Assembly (NCBI GenBank): GCA_024226335.1
Contig: JAAELY010000529.1
Location: forward strand, 27,286 to 91,285
Direction of reading: 5' to 3'
Source: a bacterium
GTDB taxonomy: Bacteria > Myxococcota_A > UBA9160 > SZUA-336
Length of the DNA stretch: 64,000 nucleotides
Notes under the pieces: model-generated
Told to the model about the DNA's origin: nothing
Databases searched by the model: none
What the model saw: only the letters and a program-made list of their open reading frames with translations
Part shown: positions 44,818 through 55,788 of the stretch, in pieces
Layout of the letters: every line of letters starts with the position of its first letter
Position numbering within the stretch: position 1 is the stretch's first letter
Translations under genes and position numbers: made by a program

Positions 44818-46419
44818 TCAGCGGCGCACGCGCGTGCGCACGTCGATCAGTTCCAGACTGCCAAAACGGCTGAGCGTGTGCGTGCCGTTGCCCTCGGGGT
44901 ACCAGCTGGGATCGATGTGCTCGAGCGGTGTTTCGCGATAGTCGGTCTCGCTGAGCACGTCCACGCGATTGAGTGAAATTCCCCAGCCGTACAAGTGGGC
45001 GCAATCTTGACCGGGTCGGATCAGCAGGCCATTGCGTCGAAAGAGCGTTCCCGCGGGTCGCGCACGCGTCACGTCGCTCACCACCGGGTTGCGCGGATGC
45101 GGCGTGAATGGACCGAGAGGCGAATCGGCGAAGTACAGGTGCAACTCGTTGGCGAGCGTGTCGACACCCGAGCCCAGGCTGACGAACAGCCAGGTCCGAC
45201 CCTCTTCCACGTGCAGCGTCGCGTCGGCTGCTTGAACGTTCTCGAGTAGTGTGGTCGCGAGTTCCCAACGAGTGGGAAATTCGATCGCGCGATACAACTC
45301 GAGCGTTCGATTCTCCTCGGTCTCCGGCATCATGTAGATCTCGCCGGCGTGCTGGAACACGAAGGGATAAGACAGGTGGTAGTCGCGCTCGAGCACGGGG
45401 TGGATCTCGCCGGGTTGTCCCTGGGCGTCAATGTCGATGCACGAGATTCCCGCACGTCCCCGGGTGAAGTCCAGGTCTTCGAAGAACACGAAGCTGCGTC
45501 CGTCCACGCGGATTCCGAACGGATCCGCGTGAAAGTGCCCGGGCGGTGGTTCGAGGAACCGGAATGAGTCCACCTGAATGGGCGCCAGGGTGTTCTCTTG
45601 AAAGCGCCGCCAGCCGATCTTCCACTGGTTTCGGCGGAGGCGGTTCGAAAGCCGGTTGTTCAGCAGTCGCGTCGCGAGTCGGCCCAGGAACAGCACGGTC
45701 GAAAACAAACCCGGTCGGCCGCGCTTTCGCGGTTTCCCCGAGTCGCTGTGTTCCGCTTCGACGGCGGTGAGTCCCTGGGCGCCCTGCAGATAAGCGATGC
45801 GCAGACAGCGCGGTACGAGTCGCGCGGCCCGCCGAGCCGATGCGCCGCGATTGCGTTGCAACGAAGTCTTGTCGGTGGCTCCCAGCGAACGCATCAGGAT
45901 GCGATCCCCGCCCGTCGCTTCTCGTATCAGGCATTCACCCGTGACGTCGTTGTCATCTGAGATTTCCCAGAATCCGGGTGTGGCACCGTCATAGGAACGC
46001 AGATCTGCAGGTCGATGGGTCCATACTCCGAAAGTCGTCAGCTTGCTCAGGGCGCCCGCTGGACCCTGGAATCCGAAACGCAGTACTACATCGGCGCCAC
46101 ACGCCCGGATGCTCTCGAGTGCCTCGGCTTCGAGCACTTGCGCGCTCTCGCGTTCGACGTCCTGCAGGAGATCCGAGACGTCGACGAGTGCGAGTGGATC
46201 ATCGGGACCCGCGACCAGACCACGATCGATACTCTCGTAGCTTCGGAGTAACGGATTTGTGCTTCGCATTGCGACCGGTCGTTCGTTCAGGATCACGCGC
46301 CGCAGTTCTACGAAATCACACGCCCGCAATTCCTCGAGCAACTCCCGAACCCAACGCTCGACTCGCAGGGCATCGAGCAGCAGAACGATCTTCAGAGGTT
46401 CCGTGTCGGAATTGCTCAT
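44818..46419 (-). CDS. GINT1-like beta-propeller protein with N-terminal formyltransferase-like region
   Basis: 533 residues. The first ~170 residues (IVLLLDALRVERWVRELLEEL, DVVLRFGFQGPAGALSKLTTFGVWTHRPADLRSYDGATPGFW cut here into parts) look like a formyltransferase-fold region ending in the family's PG-FW motif. From about residue 275 a five-bladed propeller-type domain begins (HADPFGIRV, FFEDLD, YPFVFQHAGEIYMMPE, ADATLHVEEGRTWLF, NGLLIRPGQDC). This resembles the GH43-like N-terminal domain of glucosamine inositolphosphorylceramide transferase. A role in envelope glycan or glycolipid modification is plausible. No membrane segment is seen. Exact activity unknown. Confidence 0.7.
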   Translation of the reverse strand: MSNSDTEPLKIVLLLDALRVERWVRELLEELRACDFVELRRVILNERPVAMRSTNPLLRSYESIDRGLVAGPDDPLALVDVSDLLQDVERESAQVLEAEALESIRACGADVVLRFGFQGPAGALSKLTTFGVWTHRPADLRSYDGATPGFWEISDDNDVTGECLIREATGGDRILMRSLGATDKTSLQRNRGASARRAARLVPRCLRIAYLQGAQGLTAVEAEHSDSGKPRKRGRPGLFSTVLFLGRLATRLLNNRLSNRLRRNQWKIGWRRFQENTLAPIQVDSFRFLEPPPGHFHADPFGIRVDGRSFVFFEDLDFTRGRAGISCIDIDAQGQPGEIHPVLERDYHLSYPFVFQHAGEIYMMPETEENRTLELYRAIEFPTRWELATTLLENVQAADATLHVEEGRTWLFVSLGSGVDTLANELHLYFADSPLGPFTPHPRNPVVSDVTRARPAGTLFRRNGLLIRPGQDCAHLYGWGISLNRVDVLSETDYRETPLEHIDPSWYPEGNGTHTLSRFGSLELIDVRTRVRR

Positions 46420-46477
46420 GTATTCGATCCTAGCAGGATGGCAGGCCTAGGCTCCATGGGGTACTGCGCGGAAAGCG

Positions 46478-48802
46478 TCAGGATCCTGGTGAATCCAGAA
46501 TGGCTCTGACCCGTTGCAGCAGTGTCCTCGAGTCGAATGGCTTGGGCAGGTACTCGAGGTTGACGAAGGTCTCTCCAAGGGCATCGCTGACGTCCGATGC
46601 ATAACCGGAGACGAACAGCGTGCGCAGCTTCGGGTATCTCGACACCAGAGTACCCGCTAGTTCGGAGCCATTCATTCCGGGCATGATGAGGTCCGAAACC
46701 AGGATGTCGATGTCCCCAGCGTGGGCGGCCGCCACAGCGATGGCCTCATCACCGCATGCCGCCTCGATCACCGTGTAACCGGCATCTCGCAGCATCCTGG
46801 AGGTAACGCGACGCACCAGGACCTCGTCTTCGCATAGCAGGACAGTGTGGCTCGTGTGCGGTGTCTTGTGGCCATTCTCCGTCTTCCTGGCGGGAGTTTC
46901 TTCTTCGACCTCGGGCAGGAGTACCTCGAATATCGATCCCTCACCCTGGGCACTCTGTACGGAAATCTCTCCACCCAGTTGTTGCACGGTCCCATAAACC
47001 GTGGCCAGGCCAAGACCCGTTCCCTCTCCGACTGGCTTGGTGGTGAAAAACGGTTCGAAGATGCGAGCTCTGGTCGCGGGCTCCATGCCAGTGCCGGTAT
47101 CGCTTACCGTCAGCCGCGCGAAGCGGCTGAGGCGTCGCTCTTCGGTCGTGGTGTTCTCGGCCGCGGAATCGATCTGGATTGTGATCGCACCCTGTTGCTG
47201 AATGGAATCGACCGCATTGACCACAAGGTTCATGATGACCTGCTCGAGTTGGTTCGTGTCGGCACGAACCAAGTACGGTGTGGGGTTCGGCCGGACCATC
47301 AGCTGGACATCTTCGCGAATCAGTCGGTGCAACAGCCTTTCCATACTGCCGACGACGCTGTTCAGGTCGACCACGATGGGTTTCACGATTTGCTTGCGGC
47401 TGAAGGCAAGCAGTTGCCGTGTCAGGGCGGCCGCGCGAGTTCCGGCCGTCTGGATCTCTTCGAGAATCTCAGCTTGGGAGCCTTTTGATAGGTCCGTCTC
47501 CCCGATGATCAGTTCTGCATTGCCCAGGATTACAGTCAGGAGATTGTTGAAGTCGTGGGCGACACCTCCGGCGAGACGCCCGAGGGCCTCCATCTTCTGA
47601 GACTGCCTGAGTTGCTCGGCCAGCGCCTTTCGCTCGGCCTCCGCCTTTTTGCGGCGCCTGATGTTGGCCAGCAGCAGTGTGATGATGGACACGAGCATGA
47701 AGCCTATTCCGAGCGTCGCCCAGACCAGGTACCGATTCTGCGTGTAGAAGCTGACGGGACCAAACTCGATACTGCTTCCCACCGGCAGATTGCCCTCGCG
47801 GACTCCGAATCGGCTCATCTGGCGGAAGTCGAAGAAAGGCTTGTAGACGGATTTCGCTACGATCGGGATGTCATCCGCTCGTTCACCTGCCAGCACTCGT
47901 TTAGCCAGGGCCGCCGTGTTCTTGCCGTGCAACTCCGGGTCGTTCAATCTTCCGCCCAGGATGCCCTGCCCCAAAAGGAGTGCGCCCCACATTCCGTAGA
48001 CCGGGACGGTACTTGCTTCGGAGAGAATCGGCAGTTGCTCGGCGAAGGAGAAGTAGTTTCCGGCGTTGTCCTCGTGAATGGCTAGCAGCAGCAGGGCGGT
48101 GTCCGGTTCCAGCTTGGCGACATCCCGGTAGAGCTCGTCGAGGGTGAAGTCGTCCCAGAGTTCCAGTCGCAGGTCCGGGCCAGAAGTTTGCTCGGTGAAC
48201 TCCCGGATGACTTCCCGGGCGCGCGTTCCCATACGCGCTCCGAAAGAAGTCTTGTCCGCCAGCATGATGATCCGGCGAACCGCGGGTTGGACGCCCCTGA
48301 TCATGCGGACGTTCCCCGCGATCTCCATCCCTTCGAGGATCCCTGTATATCCGCTATGCCCATCGAGTGTCTCGGGATCAAAGACATTGACCCCGCAGAA
48401 GACGACGGGTGTGCCAGGGTAGAGATTGTCACGATTGCGCAGCAGATAGCGAAACGCGCCATCGTCGCTCGCGATGATCACCGACGGTGGGTACCGGGCG
48501 GCCTTGTGACGGAGCGTCTCCGTGAGCTTTTCCTCGTACACCCTGTCATCGACGAAGCGCCGTTCGTCCATGTACTCGATGTGGATGTGTTCTTCGAGCA
48601 CGGTGTCACTCAGGCCCTCGCGAACCCCGTTGACCAGGCGCGCAGTCCACTCGTACTGGGGATGGTAGGAGTTGAGGACCAGAACGCGCGGCGCCTCGTT
48701 CTCCACCTGCTGCGCCTGAGCGGCCGGCACTAGCAAGAAGGAAAGCAAGGCCCAGCAGGACAGATTCAATCGATGGATTTTGGCCAGCGTTAGTCTCCGC
48801 AC
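46478..48802 (-). CDS. Hybrid histidine kinase with ABC substrate-binding-type sensor and C-terminal receiver
   Basis: 774 residues from a GTG. Signal peptide (CWALLSFLLVPAAQAQ), a periplasmic ABC substrate-binding-like domain (RVLVLNSYHPQYEWT to about residue 330), and one membrane helix (YLVWATLGIGFMLVSIITLL). HisKA follows with phospho-acceptor H416 (LAGGVAHDFNNLL), then HATPase (MNLVVNAVDS, DTGTGM, GTGLGLATVYG), then a receiver (LLCEDEVLVRR, DILVSDLIMPGMNG). It senses a periplasmic ligand and passes phosphate to its own receiver. It is divergent from the aldehyde oxidoreductase gene, a possible target. Confidence 0.88.
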   Translation of the reverse strand: MRRLTLAKIHRLNLSCWALLSFLLVPAAQAQQVENEAPRVLVLNSYHPQYEWTARLVNGVREGLSDTVLEEHIHIEYMDERRFVDDRVYEEKLTETLRHKAARYPPSVIIASDDGAFRYLLRNRDNLYPGTPVVFCGVNVFDPETLDGHSGYTGILEGMEIAGNVRMIRGVQPAVRRIIMLADKTSFGARMGTRAREVIREFTEQTSGPDLRLELWDDFTLDELYRDVAKLEPDTALLLLAIHEDNAGNYFSFAEQLPILSEASTVPVYGMWGALLLGQGILGGRLNDPELHGKNTAALAKRVLAGERADDIPIVAKSVYKPFFDFRQMSRFGVREGNLPVGSSIEFGPVSFYTQNRYLVWATLGIGFMLVSIITLLLANIRRRKKAEAERKALAEQLRQSQKMEALGRLAGGVAHDFNNLLTVILGNAELIIGETDLSKGSQAEILEEIQTAGTRAAALTRQLLAFSRKQIVKPIVVDLNSVVGSMERLLHRLIREDVQLMVRPNPTPYLVRADTNQLEQVIMNLVVNAVDSIQQQGAITIQIDSAAENTTTEERRLSRFARLTVSDTGTGMEPATRARIFEPFFTTKPVGEGTGLGLATVYGTVQQLGGEISVQSAQGEGSIFEVLLPEVEEETPARKTENGHKTPHTSHTVLLCEDEVLVRRVTSRMLRDAGYTVIEAACGDEAIAVAAAHAGDIDILVSDLIMPGMNGSELAGTLVSRYPKLRTLFVSGYASDVSDALGETFVNLEYLPKPFDSRTLLQRVRAILDSPGS

Positions 48803-49015
48803 GGGTCAGCGAGTAGGTGGACAGTATAGTGCCCTACGAGTCAACAGGTGCCCCTCGCGATGGCTGCTCAAATCGAAGGGCATTTCTGAGGGGAACTCCA
48901 AGGGTCAGTTCGGTCGCAGCCCGGGACGAGACAGTCCAGCGGATTCCTCAGGCCCTGGGGGGAGAACCGCCGCGCTAGACTCCCGGTACTGGCTCGAGCA
49001 AGAAGGAGAAGTCTC

Positions 49016-50830
49016 ATGCAACTCGACCTCTTTGGTGAGGCGATCGCCCATATTGATCTCGTGAATTGGAGCTGGGCCATGAAGCCGGCTCCCGGGGATT
49101 GGGTCGAGAAGTACGTGGGGGGGCGTGGGCTCGGGGTGCGTTATGTGCTCGAGAACGGTTGCGGGGTCGAGCCGCTTTCCGCCGAAAATCTCTTGTGTTT
49201 CCTGACCGGTCCGCTGACGGGCAGCGAGACGAGCATGAGCGGCCGTTGGGCTTGCGTGACCCGATCTCCCCTGACGGGGACCGTGACCGATAGTCACCAG
49301 GGTGGCTGGGCTGGAGCGCGCTTGCGCTGGGCCGGTTTCGACGGCCTCGTCTTCGAAGGAGCTGCCGCTACGCCTACTTACATACTGGTGGAGGACGGCG
49401 GGATCTCTTTTCACGATGCCGGCGAACTCTGGGGGTTGGGTATTCACGAAACGGTGAATCTTCTCACGGAGCGTCACGGAGGCAAGGACGTCTCCGTCAA
49501 CGCGATCGGGCCAGCGGGTGAGAACCTGAGTCGTTTCGCGGCCTGGGTGAATGAAGACGATCGCGCTTTCGGTCGGGGCGGTACGGGTGCTGTCGGCGGA
49601 GTGAAGAATCTCAAAGCCATCGTCATACGCGCCAATCGCAAGAAGAGCAGCGTGTCCGATCCCCAACGGTGGAAGCAGGTACGGAATCGAGCTCTGGATC
49701 GGATTCGAGACGAAGCGAACATAACGAGTCCCAAAAAGGGCGGACTCTCTGTCTACGGAACCAACGTCATCACGAACATCACCAATAGCATGGGCGCTCT
49801 GGGAACCCGCAATAGCCAGAGCACGTCCTTTGGCGATCGTGCCGAGGCCATCAGTGGTGAGCGCGTGGCAGAGACGATCCTCTCGGGCAATCCGACCTGC
49901 CACGCCTGCCCGGTGGCGTGCAAGAAGGAGGTCGAGGTCAAAGAGGGGCCGTGGAAGGGTTTGAAGATGGAGAGTGTCGAGTACGAAAACGCCTGGTCCC
50001 TGGGTGCAAACTGCGCCAACGATGATCTCGGTTCCATCGCCAAGCTCATCGACCAGTGCAACGATCTGGGCATGGATCCCATCGAGCTGGGCCACGCCCT
50101 GTCGGTCTACATGGAGGCCAGTGAGCGCGGCTGGGTAGCGGAAGAGCGGCTCGAGTGGGGTGATTTCTCCGGAATGGTCGAGATGACCGCTTCCATCGCC
50201 GCTCGAGAAGGGATAGGGGACCTGCTGGCCGAGGGGCCGGCGCGCGCGGCCGAGAAACTCGGCCATCCGGAGATCGCGATGGTTGCGAAGGGGCAGGCGG
50301 TTCCCGCCTACGATCCCCGCGGTCTGAAGGGGATGGGGCTCGCCTATGCCACGAGCAATCGCGGAGCCTGTCATCTACGAGGTTATGTCGCAGCAGCGGA
50401 GCTCGGCGTGGTGCCGATCGAGGCCGATCCCCTGGAGTGGCGTGGCAAGGGAGCGCTGCTCAAGACCTTCCAGGATCTGCAAGCCTTCGGTGACAGTCTG
50501 GACCTGTGCAAGTTCAGCACTTTCGCGCAAGGCGCACAGGAATACGCCGAGCAATATTCGGTCGCGATGGGAAAGCCCATGTCCGCAGACGATGTGATGG
50601 AGGCGGGCGAACGGATCTACAACCTCGAGCGCCACTACAACAACCTGGCCGGGTTCGGCGCCGGGTCGGATACGCTTCCGGCGCGCTTCCTCCAGGAGCC
50701 GTCGGACTCCGGCGGATCCAAGGGGCAGGTCTGCGAGCTGGAGCCCATGCTGGAAGAGTACTACCGAGAGCGGGGCTGGATAGACGGAGTGGTTCCGCAG
50801 GCCGTGCTCGAGCGTCTTCAGATACCCTGA
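49016..50830 (+). CDS. Aldehyde:ferredoxin oxidoreductase (tungsten/molybdenum pterin enzyme)
   Basis: 604 residues. The N-terminal WVEKYVGGRGLGVRY pterin-domain start and CVTRSPLTGTVTDSHQGG are family hallmarks. The [4Fe-4S] ligands are C295, C298, C302 (CHACPVAC) and C498 (DLCKF). It oxidises aldehydes to acids with ferredoxin or another low-potential acceptor, or may run in reverse. GGAGA precedes the ATG. It is followed 5 nt later by a MoaD-like gene. moeA and mobA lie 5-7 kb downstream. No electron-transfer AOR subunit (polyferredoxin or flavoprotein) is adjacent. Confidence 0.9.
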   Translation: MQLDLFGEAIAHIDLVNWSWAMKPAPGDWVEKYVGGRGLGVRYVLENGCGVEPLSAENLLCFLTGPLTGSETSMSGRWACVTRSPLTGTVTDSHQGGWAGARLRWAGFDGLVFEGAAATPTYILVEDGGISFHDAGELWGLGIHETVNLLTERHGGKDVSVNAIGPAGENLSRFAAWVNEDDRAFGRGGTGAVGGVKNLKAIVIRANRKKSSVSDPQRWKQVRNRALDRIRDEANITSPKKGGLSVYGTNVITNITNSMGALGTRNSQSTSFGDRAEAISGERVAETILSGNPTCHACPVACKKEVEVKEGPWKGLKMESVEYENAWSLGANCANDDLGSIAKLIDQCNDLGMDPIELGHALSVYMEASERGWVAEERLEWGDFSGMVEMTASIAAREGIGDLLAEGPARAAEKLGHPEIAMVAKGQAVPAYDPRGLKGMGLAYATSNRGACHLRGYVAAAELGVVPIEADPLEWRGKGALLKTFQDLQAFGDSLDLCKFSTFAQGAQEYAEQYSVAMGKPMSADDVMEAGERIYNLERHYNNLAGFGAGSDTLPARFLQEPSDSGGSKGQVCELEPMLEEYYRERGWIDGVVPQAVLERLQIP

Positions 50831-50835
50831 TCGAG

Positions 50836-51129
50836 ATGGAACGGACCGTGCGCGTCAGGGTCTATGCCACACTTCGTGAGATCGTGGGCGGGACCGCAAT
50901 CGACATCTCATTGGAAGAAGGCGCCAGGGTCCGCGATCTCGTACAGGAGATGACGACCCGCTGGCCCGAACTCGGCGCGCTGATGCTCGACGAGTGCAGT
51001 GAGTTGTCCCGGCGCGTCCACGTTTTCATCGACGGGCGCAGCGCGCGTCATCTGCCTGATCACTCCGATACGGTACTTCCCGTTTCAGCCGAGATCGAGA
51101 TCTTCCCGGCGATCGCGGGAGGATGCTAG
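50836..51129 (+). CDS. MoaD/ThiS-family sulfur carrier
   Basis: 97-residue ubiquitin-like protein (VRVRVYATLREIVGGTAIDI, DLVQEMTTRWPELG, EIEIFPAIAGGC). MoaD proteins end in Gly-Gly, which is adenylated and thiocarboxylated for pterin dithiolene formation. This one ends GGC, with one extra Cys. Either the last residue is removed or the protein works differently. It follows the aldehyde oxidoreductase by 5 nt and is presumably dedicated to its cofactor. The coding start is ATG 50836. Confidence 0.85.
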   Translation: MERTVRVRVYATLREIVGGTAIDISLEEGARVRDLVQEMTTRWPELGALMLDECSELSRRVHVFIDGRSARHLPDHSDTVLPVSAEIEIFPAIAGGC

Positions 51130-51174
51130 TTGTTCCGGTTCCCGCAGGATGTTCCCGTCGATCAGAACAGGTGC

Positions 51175-52419
51175 CTAGAGAACGATGCCTGCGATGGCTC
51201 CGGTCAGGAAGGTCGCCAGGGATCCCGCAACCAGAGCCCGCATGCCGTCGTGCGCGATGTCGCTGCGTCGGCTGGGAGCGATGCCGCCGAGTCCTCCGAT
51301 CAGCACTGCGAGCGAACCGAAATTGGCGAAACCGCATAGCGCGTAGCTCGCGATCACGATCGAGCGCGGATCGAGGGTCGTCTTCAGGTCCGAAAGCATT
51401 TGATAGGCGAGGAACTCGTTGAGCACGGTCTTGACTCCAAGCATTCGTCCGACGCTCTGGCAGTCCTGCCATGGAACGCCCAGAACAAAGGCGAGCGGCG
51501 CGAGTACGAATCCCAGAATGCGTTCGAAACTCAGATCTTCGATGCCTACGAGCCCGCCCGCCCAGATCAGGCCGGAGTTGAGCAGGTAGACCAGCGCGAC
51601 GAAGGCCAGGAGCATGGCGCCGATGTTCAGAGCGAGCTGCATCCCGATCGCGGCTCCGCTGGCCGCGGCGTCGATTGAGTTGACCGTCGTGCGTTCATTG
51701 CTGATCTCGGCTCCGCCCAGGGTCGCCGGGACGCCGGATTCCGGAAGCATGATCTTGGCAATGGCCACGGCTGCTGGCGCGGACATAAAGCTCGCAGCAA
51801 CGAGATGTCCCGCGAATTCCGGCCCCACCATTCCCATATACGCGAAGAGCACCGTCCCGGCGACTGTTGCCAGACCTGCCGTCATCACGCAGAAGAGCTC
51901 GCTGCGGGTGAGTGACTCGACATAGGGTCGGATCATGAGCGGCGCTTCCGTCATGCCCAGGAATACGTTTGCGATTACAGCGAGCGATTCCGCACCGCTG
52001 ATGTTCAGACCGCGTCGCATGCCGCGTGCGAGCCAGCCGACCACGCGCTGAAGCACGCCGAAATGGTGGAGCACGGAGAACACGCTGCTCAGGAAGATGA
52101 TGATCGGAAGTGCGCGGATCGCGAATACGAAAGGCAGTCGGACCGGGGCGCCGTCGCTTCCCATCACCTCGGCGGGCCAACGGCCGAAAAGGAAATCGAT
52201 ACCGACGTCGGCTGCCGAAATGAACGCCGCTGCGGCCTGGTTGATGGCCTCGAAGAAGCTCGCACCCCAGGGCGTGCGCAGAATGGCCAGCGCAATGACG
52301 AGTTGAAGACCGAGTGCGATCAGTACGGGCCGCCAGGCGATGCTGCGGCGATCAGTCGAAACCGCCCACGCGATTCCAATCAGGACAGCAATCCCCAGCA
52401 AACCAGTGGCGCGTTCCAC
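51175..52419 (-). CDS. Concentrative nucleoside transporter (NupC/CNT family)
   Basis: 414-residue inner-membrane transporter with about ten hydrophobic segments. Family landmarks: an N-terminal helical triplet (LLGIAVLIGIAWAVS), LPIIIFLSSVFSVLHHFGVLQ, NVFLGMTEAPLMIRPYVESL, and ALCGFANFGSLAVLIGGLGG near the C-terminus. It imports nucleosides with Na+ or H+. It starts from a GTG 4 nt after the thiE stop and so probably shares its transcript. Together with ThiE and NtrBC this forms a nitrogen/nucleoside-related leftward run. Confidence 0.9.
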   Translation of the reverse strand: MERATGLLGIAVLIGIAWAVSTDRRSIAWRPVLIALGLQLVIALAILRTPWGASFFEAINQAAAAFISAADVGIDFLFGRWPAEVMGSDGAPVRLPFVFAIRALPIIIFLSSVFSVLHHFGVLQRVVGWLARGMRRGLNISGAESLAVIANVFLGMTEAPLMIRPYVESLTRSELFCVMTAGLATVAGTVLFAYMGMVGPEFAGHLVAASFMSAPAAVAIAKIMLPESGVPATLGGAEISNERTTVNSIDAAASGAAIGMQLALNIGAMLLAFVALVYLLNSGLIWAGGLVGIEDLSFERILGFVLAPLAFVLGVPWQDCQSVGRMLGVKTVLNEFLAYQMLSDLKTTLDPRSIVIASYALCGFANFGSLAVLIGGLGGIAPSRRSDIAHDGMRALVAGSLATFLTGAIAGIVL

Positions 52420-52423
52420 GAGT

Positions 52424-53100
52424 TCAGGTCCTTTCTTGGGGGGATTCTTTTCGAGCCTTTGAGTGGGCGGACTCGAAGCCTTCTACAAGGTAACGCGTCG
52501 CCTGGAAGGGATCTTCAGCGGCCGTGATCGCCGAGATCAGCGCAGCCGCACTTGCTCCCGCCTCGCACACCCCGGCGAGATTCTGCGCGTCGATACCGCC
52601 GATCGCCACCAGTGGATGCACGGCAAGGGTCACGGCCTCGCTGAGCAGCGCGAGTCCGCGCGCGGCGTACTCCGAGTCCTTTGACCGGGTGCCGAAAACC
52701 GGTCCAAACGCCACGTAGTCGATCGGTCGGGTGCGACTCGCTTCGACCTGTTCCAGTGTATGAGTTGAAAGCCCGACGATCAGTTTCTCGCGGATGGACT
52801 TGGGGACGCGTTCTGGCGGAAGATCGTCGTGACCCAGGTGCACGCCGTGGGCGCCGGAGAGATCGGCGAGGTCGAAGCGATCGTTGATGATCAATAGCGC
52901 GCCGGCTTCAGTCGCGCGGCCGGCTGCCCAAGCCGCCAGTTCGAGCGCCTCGCCGTCATCGGTGTGCTTGAGGCGCAACTGGATTACGCTGGCACCGCCT
53001 TCCAGCATTGCCTCTACCTGGGCCCGCACATCGTGCGGCCAGCGCGGGTCGTCGTCCGCGAGCGGGTAGATGCCCCGAACGCGCTGCACGTGCTTCGAGT

Positions 53101-53104
<4 letters not shown>
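52424..53104 (-). CDS. thiE: Thiamine-phosphate synthase
   Basis: 226-residue TIM barrel that joins HMP-diphosphate and thiazole phosphate. Family residues visible: VIQLRLKHTDDGE, LLIINDRFDLADLSGAHGVHLGHDDLP, YVAFGPVFGTRSK, and VAIGGIDAQNLAGV. The usual GQxD reads GHDD, a common variant. The GTG start overlaps the ntrC stop (GTGA), so translation is coupled to a nitrogen regulator, an unusual partner. The thiamine requirement of the enzyme at 9432-11036 is a possible but distant link. Confidence 0.9.
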
Positions 53105-54530
<1,426 letters not shown>

Positions 54531-54534
<4 letters not shown>

Positions 54535-55622
54535 GCCGACCTCGAAATGGAAAGGGGTAGATAGACACGCATGCGCGTCCCTTCACCGAGGTTGCTCGAT
54601 ACCTGGATGCGTCCTCCGTGCCGCACCGTCCAGTGTTGCGCGATGGCCAGGCCGAGTCCCGAACCGCTGACGCGCTGAGTGAAGAACGGCGTGAAGATAT
54701 GCGGCAGGTCCTCGGGCGGTATTCCCGAGCCCGTGTCTTCCACCTCCACTCGCACCATGCGAACGGGCGTCGGCTGGTCGCGTGAAACCTGATAGCTGGC
54801 GTCGACGCGTGTACGCAGCGTGAGCCGGCCCTTCCCGCCCATGGCCTGCACCGCGTTTCGCACGAGGTTCAGGACTACCTGCGTGAAGCGGTCAGAATCC
54901 AGTTCGATGTCGGGAATGCTCACGTCGTACTCGCGCTGGACTTCGATTGTTTCCCAGCCTTCGGACGGAGCCTGTAGATCGATCAGATCGTCCATGACCC
55001 GGTGCAGGTTCGTGGGGCGCAGGTTCAGATCACCGCTATGCGTGAGTTCCGCCAGGTCGTCGAGCAGGCGCCGCATGCGGTCGGTTTCGTCGCGAATCAA
55101 CTCCGGGAAGCGCAGTAGCGCCCGGTCTTCGAGTTTTCCGATCAGCAGTTCCGCCGATCCGCGGATGCCTCCAAGCGGATTGCGGAGTTCGTGTGCGATG
55201 CCCGCGGCCAGTTGTGCAAAGAGTTCCGAGCGTGCGTGCTGGTCGATCAGGTCTTCGAGTTCGAGTCCGATCGTGCGGTCGTGAAGGGAGAGCACTGCGC
55301 CCGCAGTTTCGTGGCCGACACCGACCGGCGACACCGAGAGATCGACCAGCAACTCCTCACCGCCTAATCGCGAGGGGATTCCGATCGCGTGTTCGGAGAG
55401 TTCCCGGTCTTCTTCGAGGGCCTGTCGGATCAGGCTCACGGCCGGATGCGTTCGGATCAGGCATTCCTCCAGAGTCCGTCCCAACGTGGTGACTGCCGAC
55501 ACGCCCAAGATGCGACTGGCCTCGGGATTCTGGAGTTCGACCCGGCCGTCGGAATCCACCGCCAGAATCCCAACCGACACCGATCCCAGGATTGCATCGA
55601 GTCGTGCTAAATCGGCACTCAT
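54531..55622 (-). CDS. ntrB: NtrB-type sensor histidine kinase
   Basis: 363-residue cytosolic kinase. N-terminal PAS domain (AILGSVSVGILAVDSDG, then QNPEASRILG), HisKA with AAGIAHELRNPLGGIRGSAELL cut at the family's typical NtrB sequence, and HATPase (VLNLVRNAVQAMGG, DTGSGI, SGLGLAIAQHWTVRHGG). No membrane helix. In the NtrB/NtrC system it phosphorylates the regulator under nitrogen limitation through PII. Translationally coupled to ntrC by ATGA. Divergent from moeA across 166 bp. Confidence 0.9.
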
Positions 55623-55788
55623 GGCCGCCGACTCCGGACGCTCTGGGATTTCCGGCGAGCGCGGTGCATCTTGTGTTCTCCTACCCGGAACTTCGCACCG
55701 GATTCCGGGTCTGCGGATCCGGGGCCCGGCCTACGGGGGGATTGGCCGGGATGCCTAGTAGTTAGGCAATATTGACTCAGGAGACCAG

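Noticed and set aside
48905..50374. 489-codon open frame on the minus strand
   Set aside because: Antisense to the aldehyde:ferredoxin oxidoreductase, which has intact Fe-S and pterin motifs.
55690..55740. GC-rich stretch with similarity to 63170-63230 as a dispersed repeat
   Set aside because: The similarity is loose (shared GGTCTGCGG-like words) and no clear arms or boundaries are visible; likely base composition.
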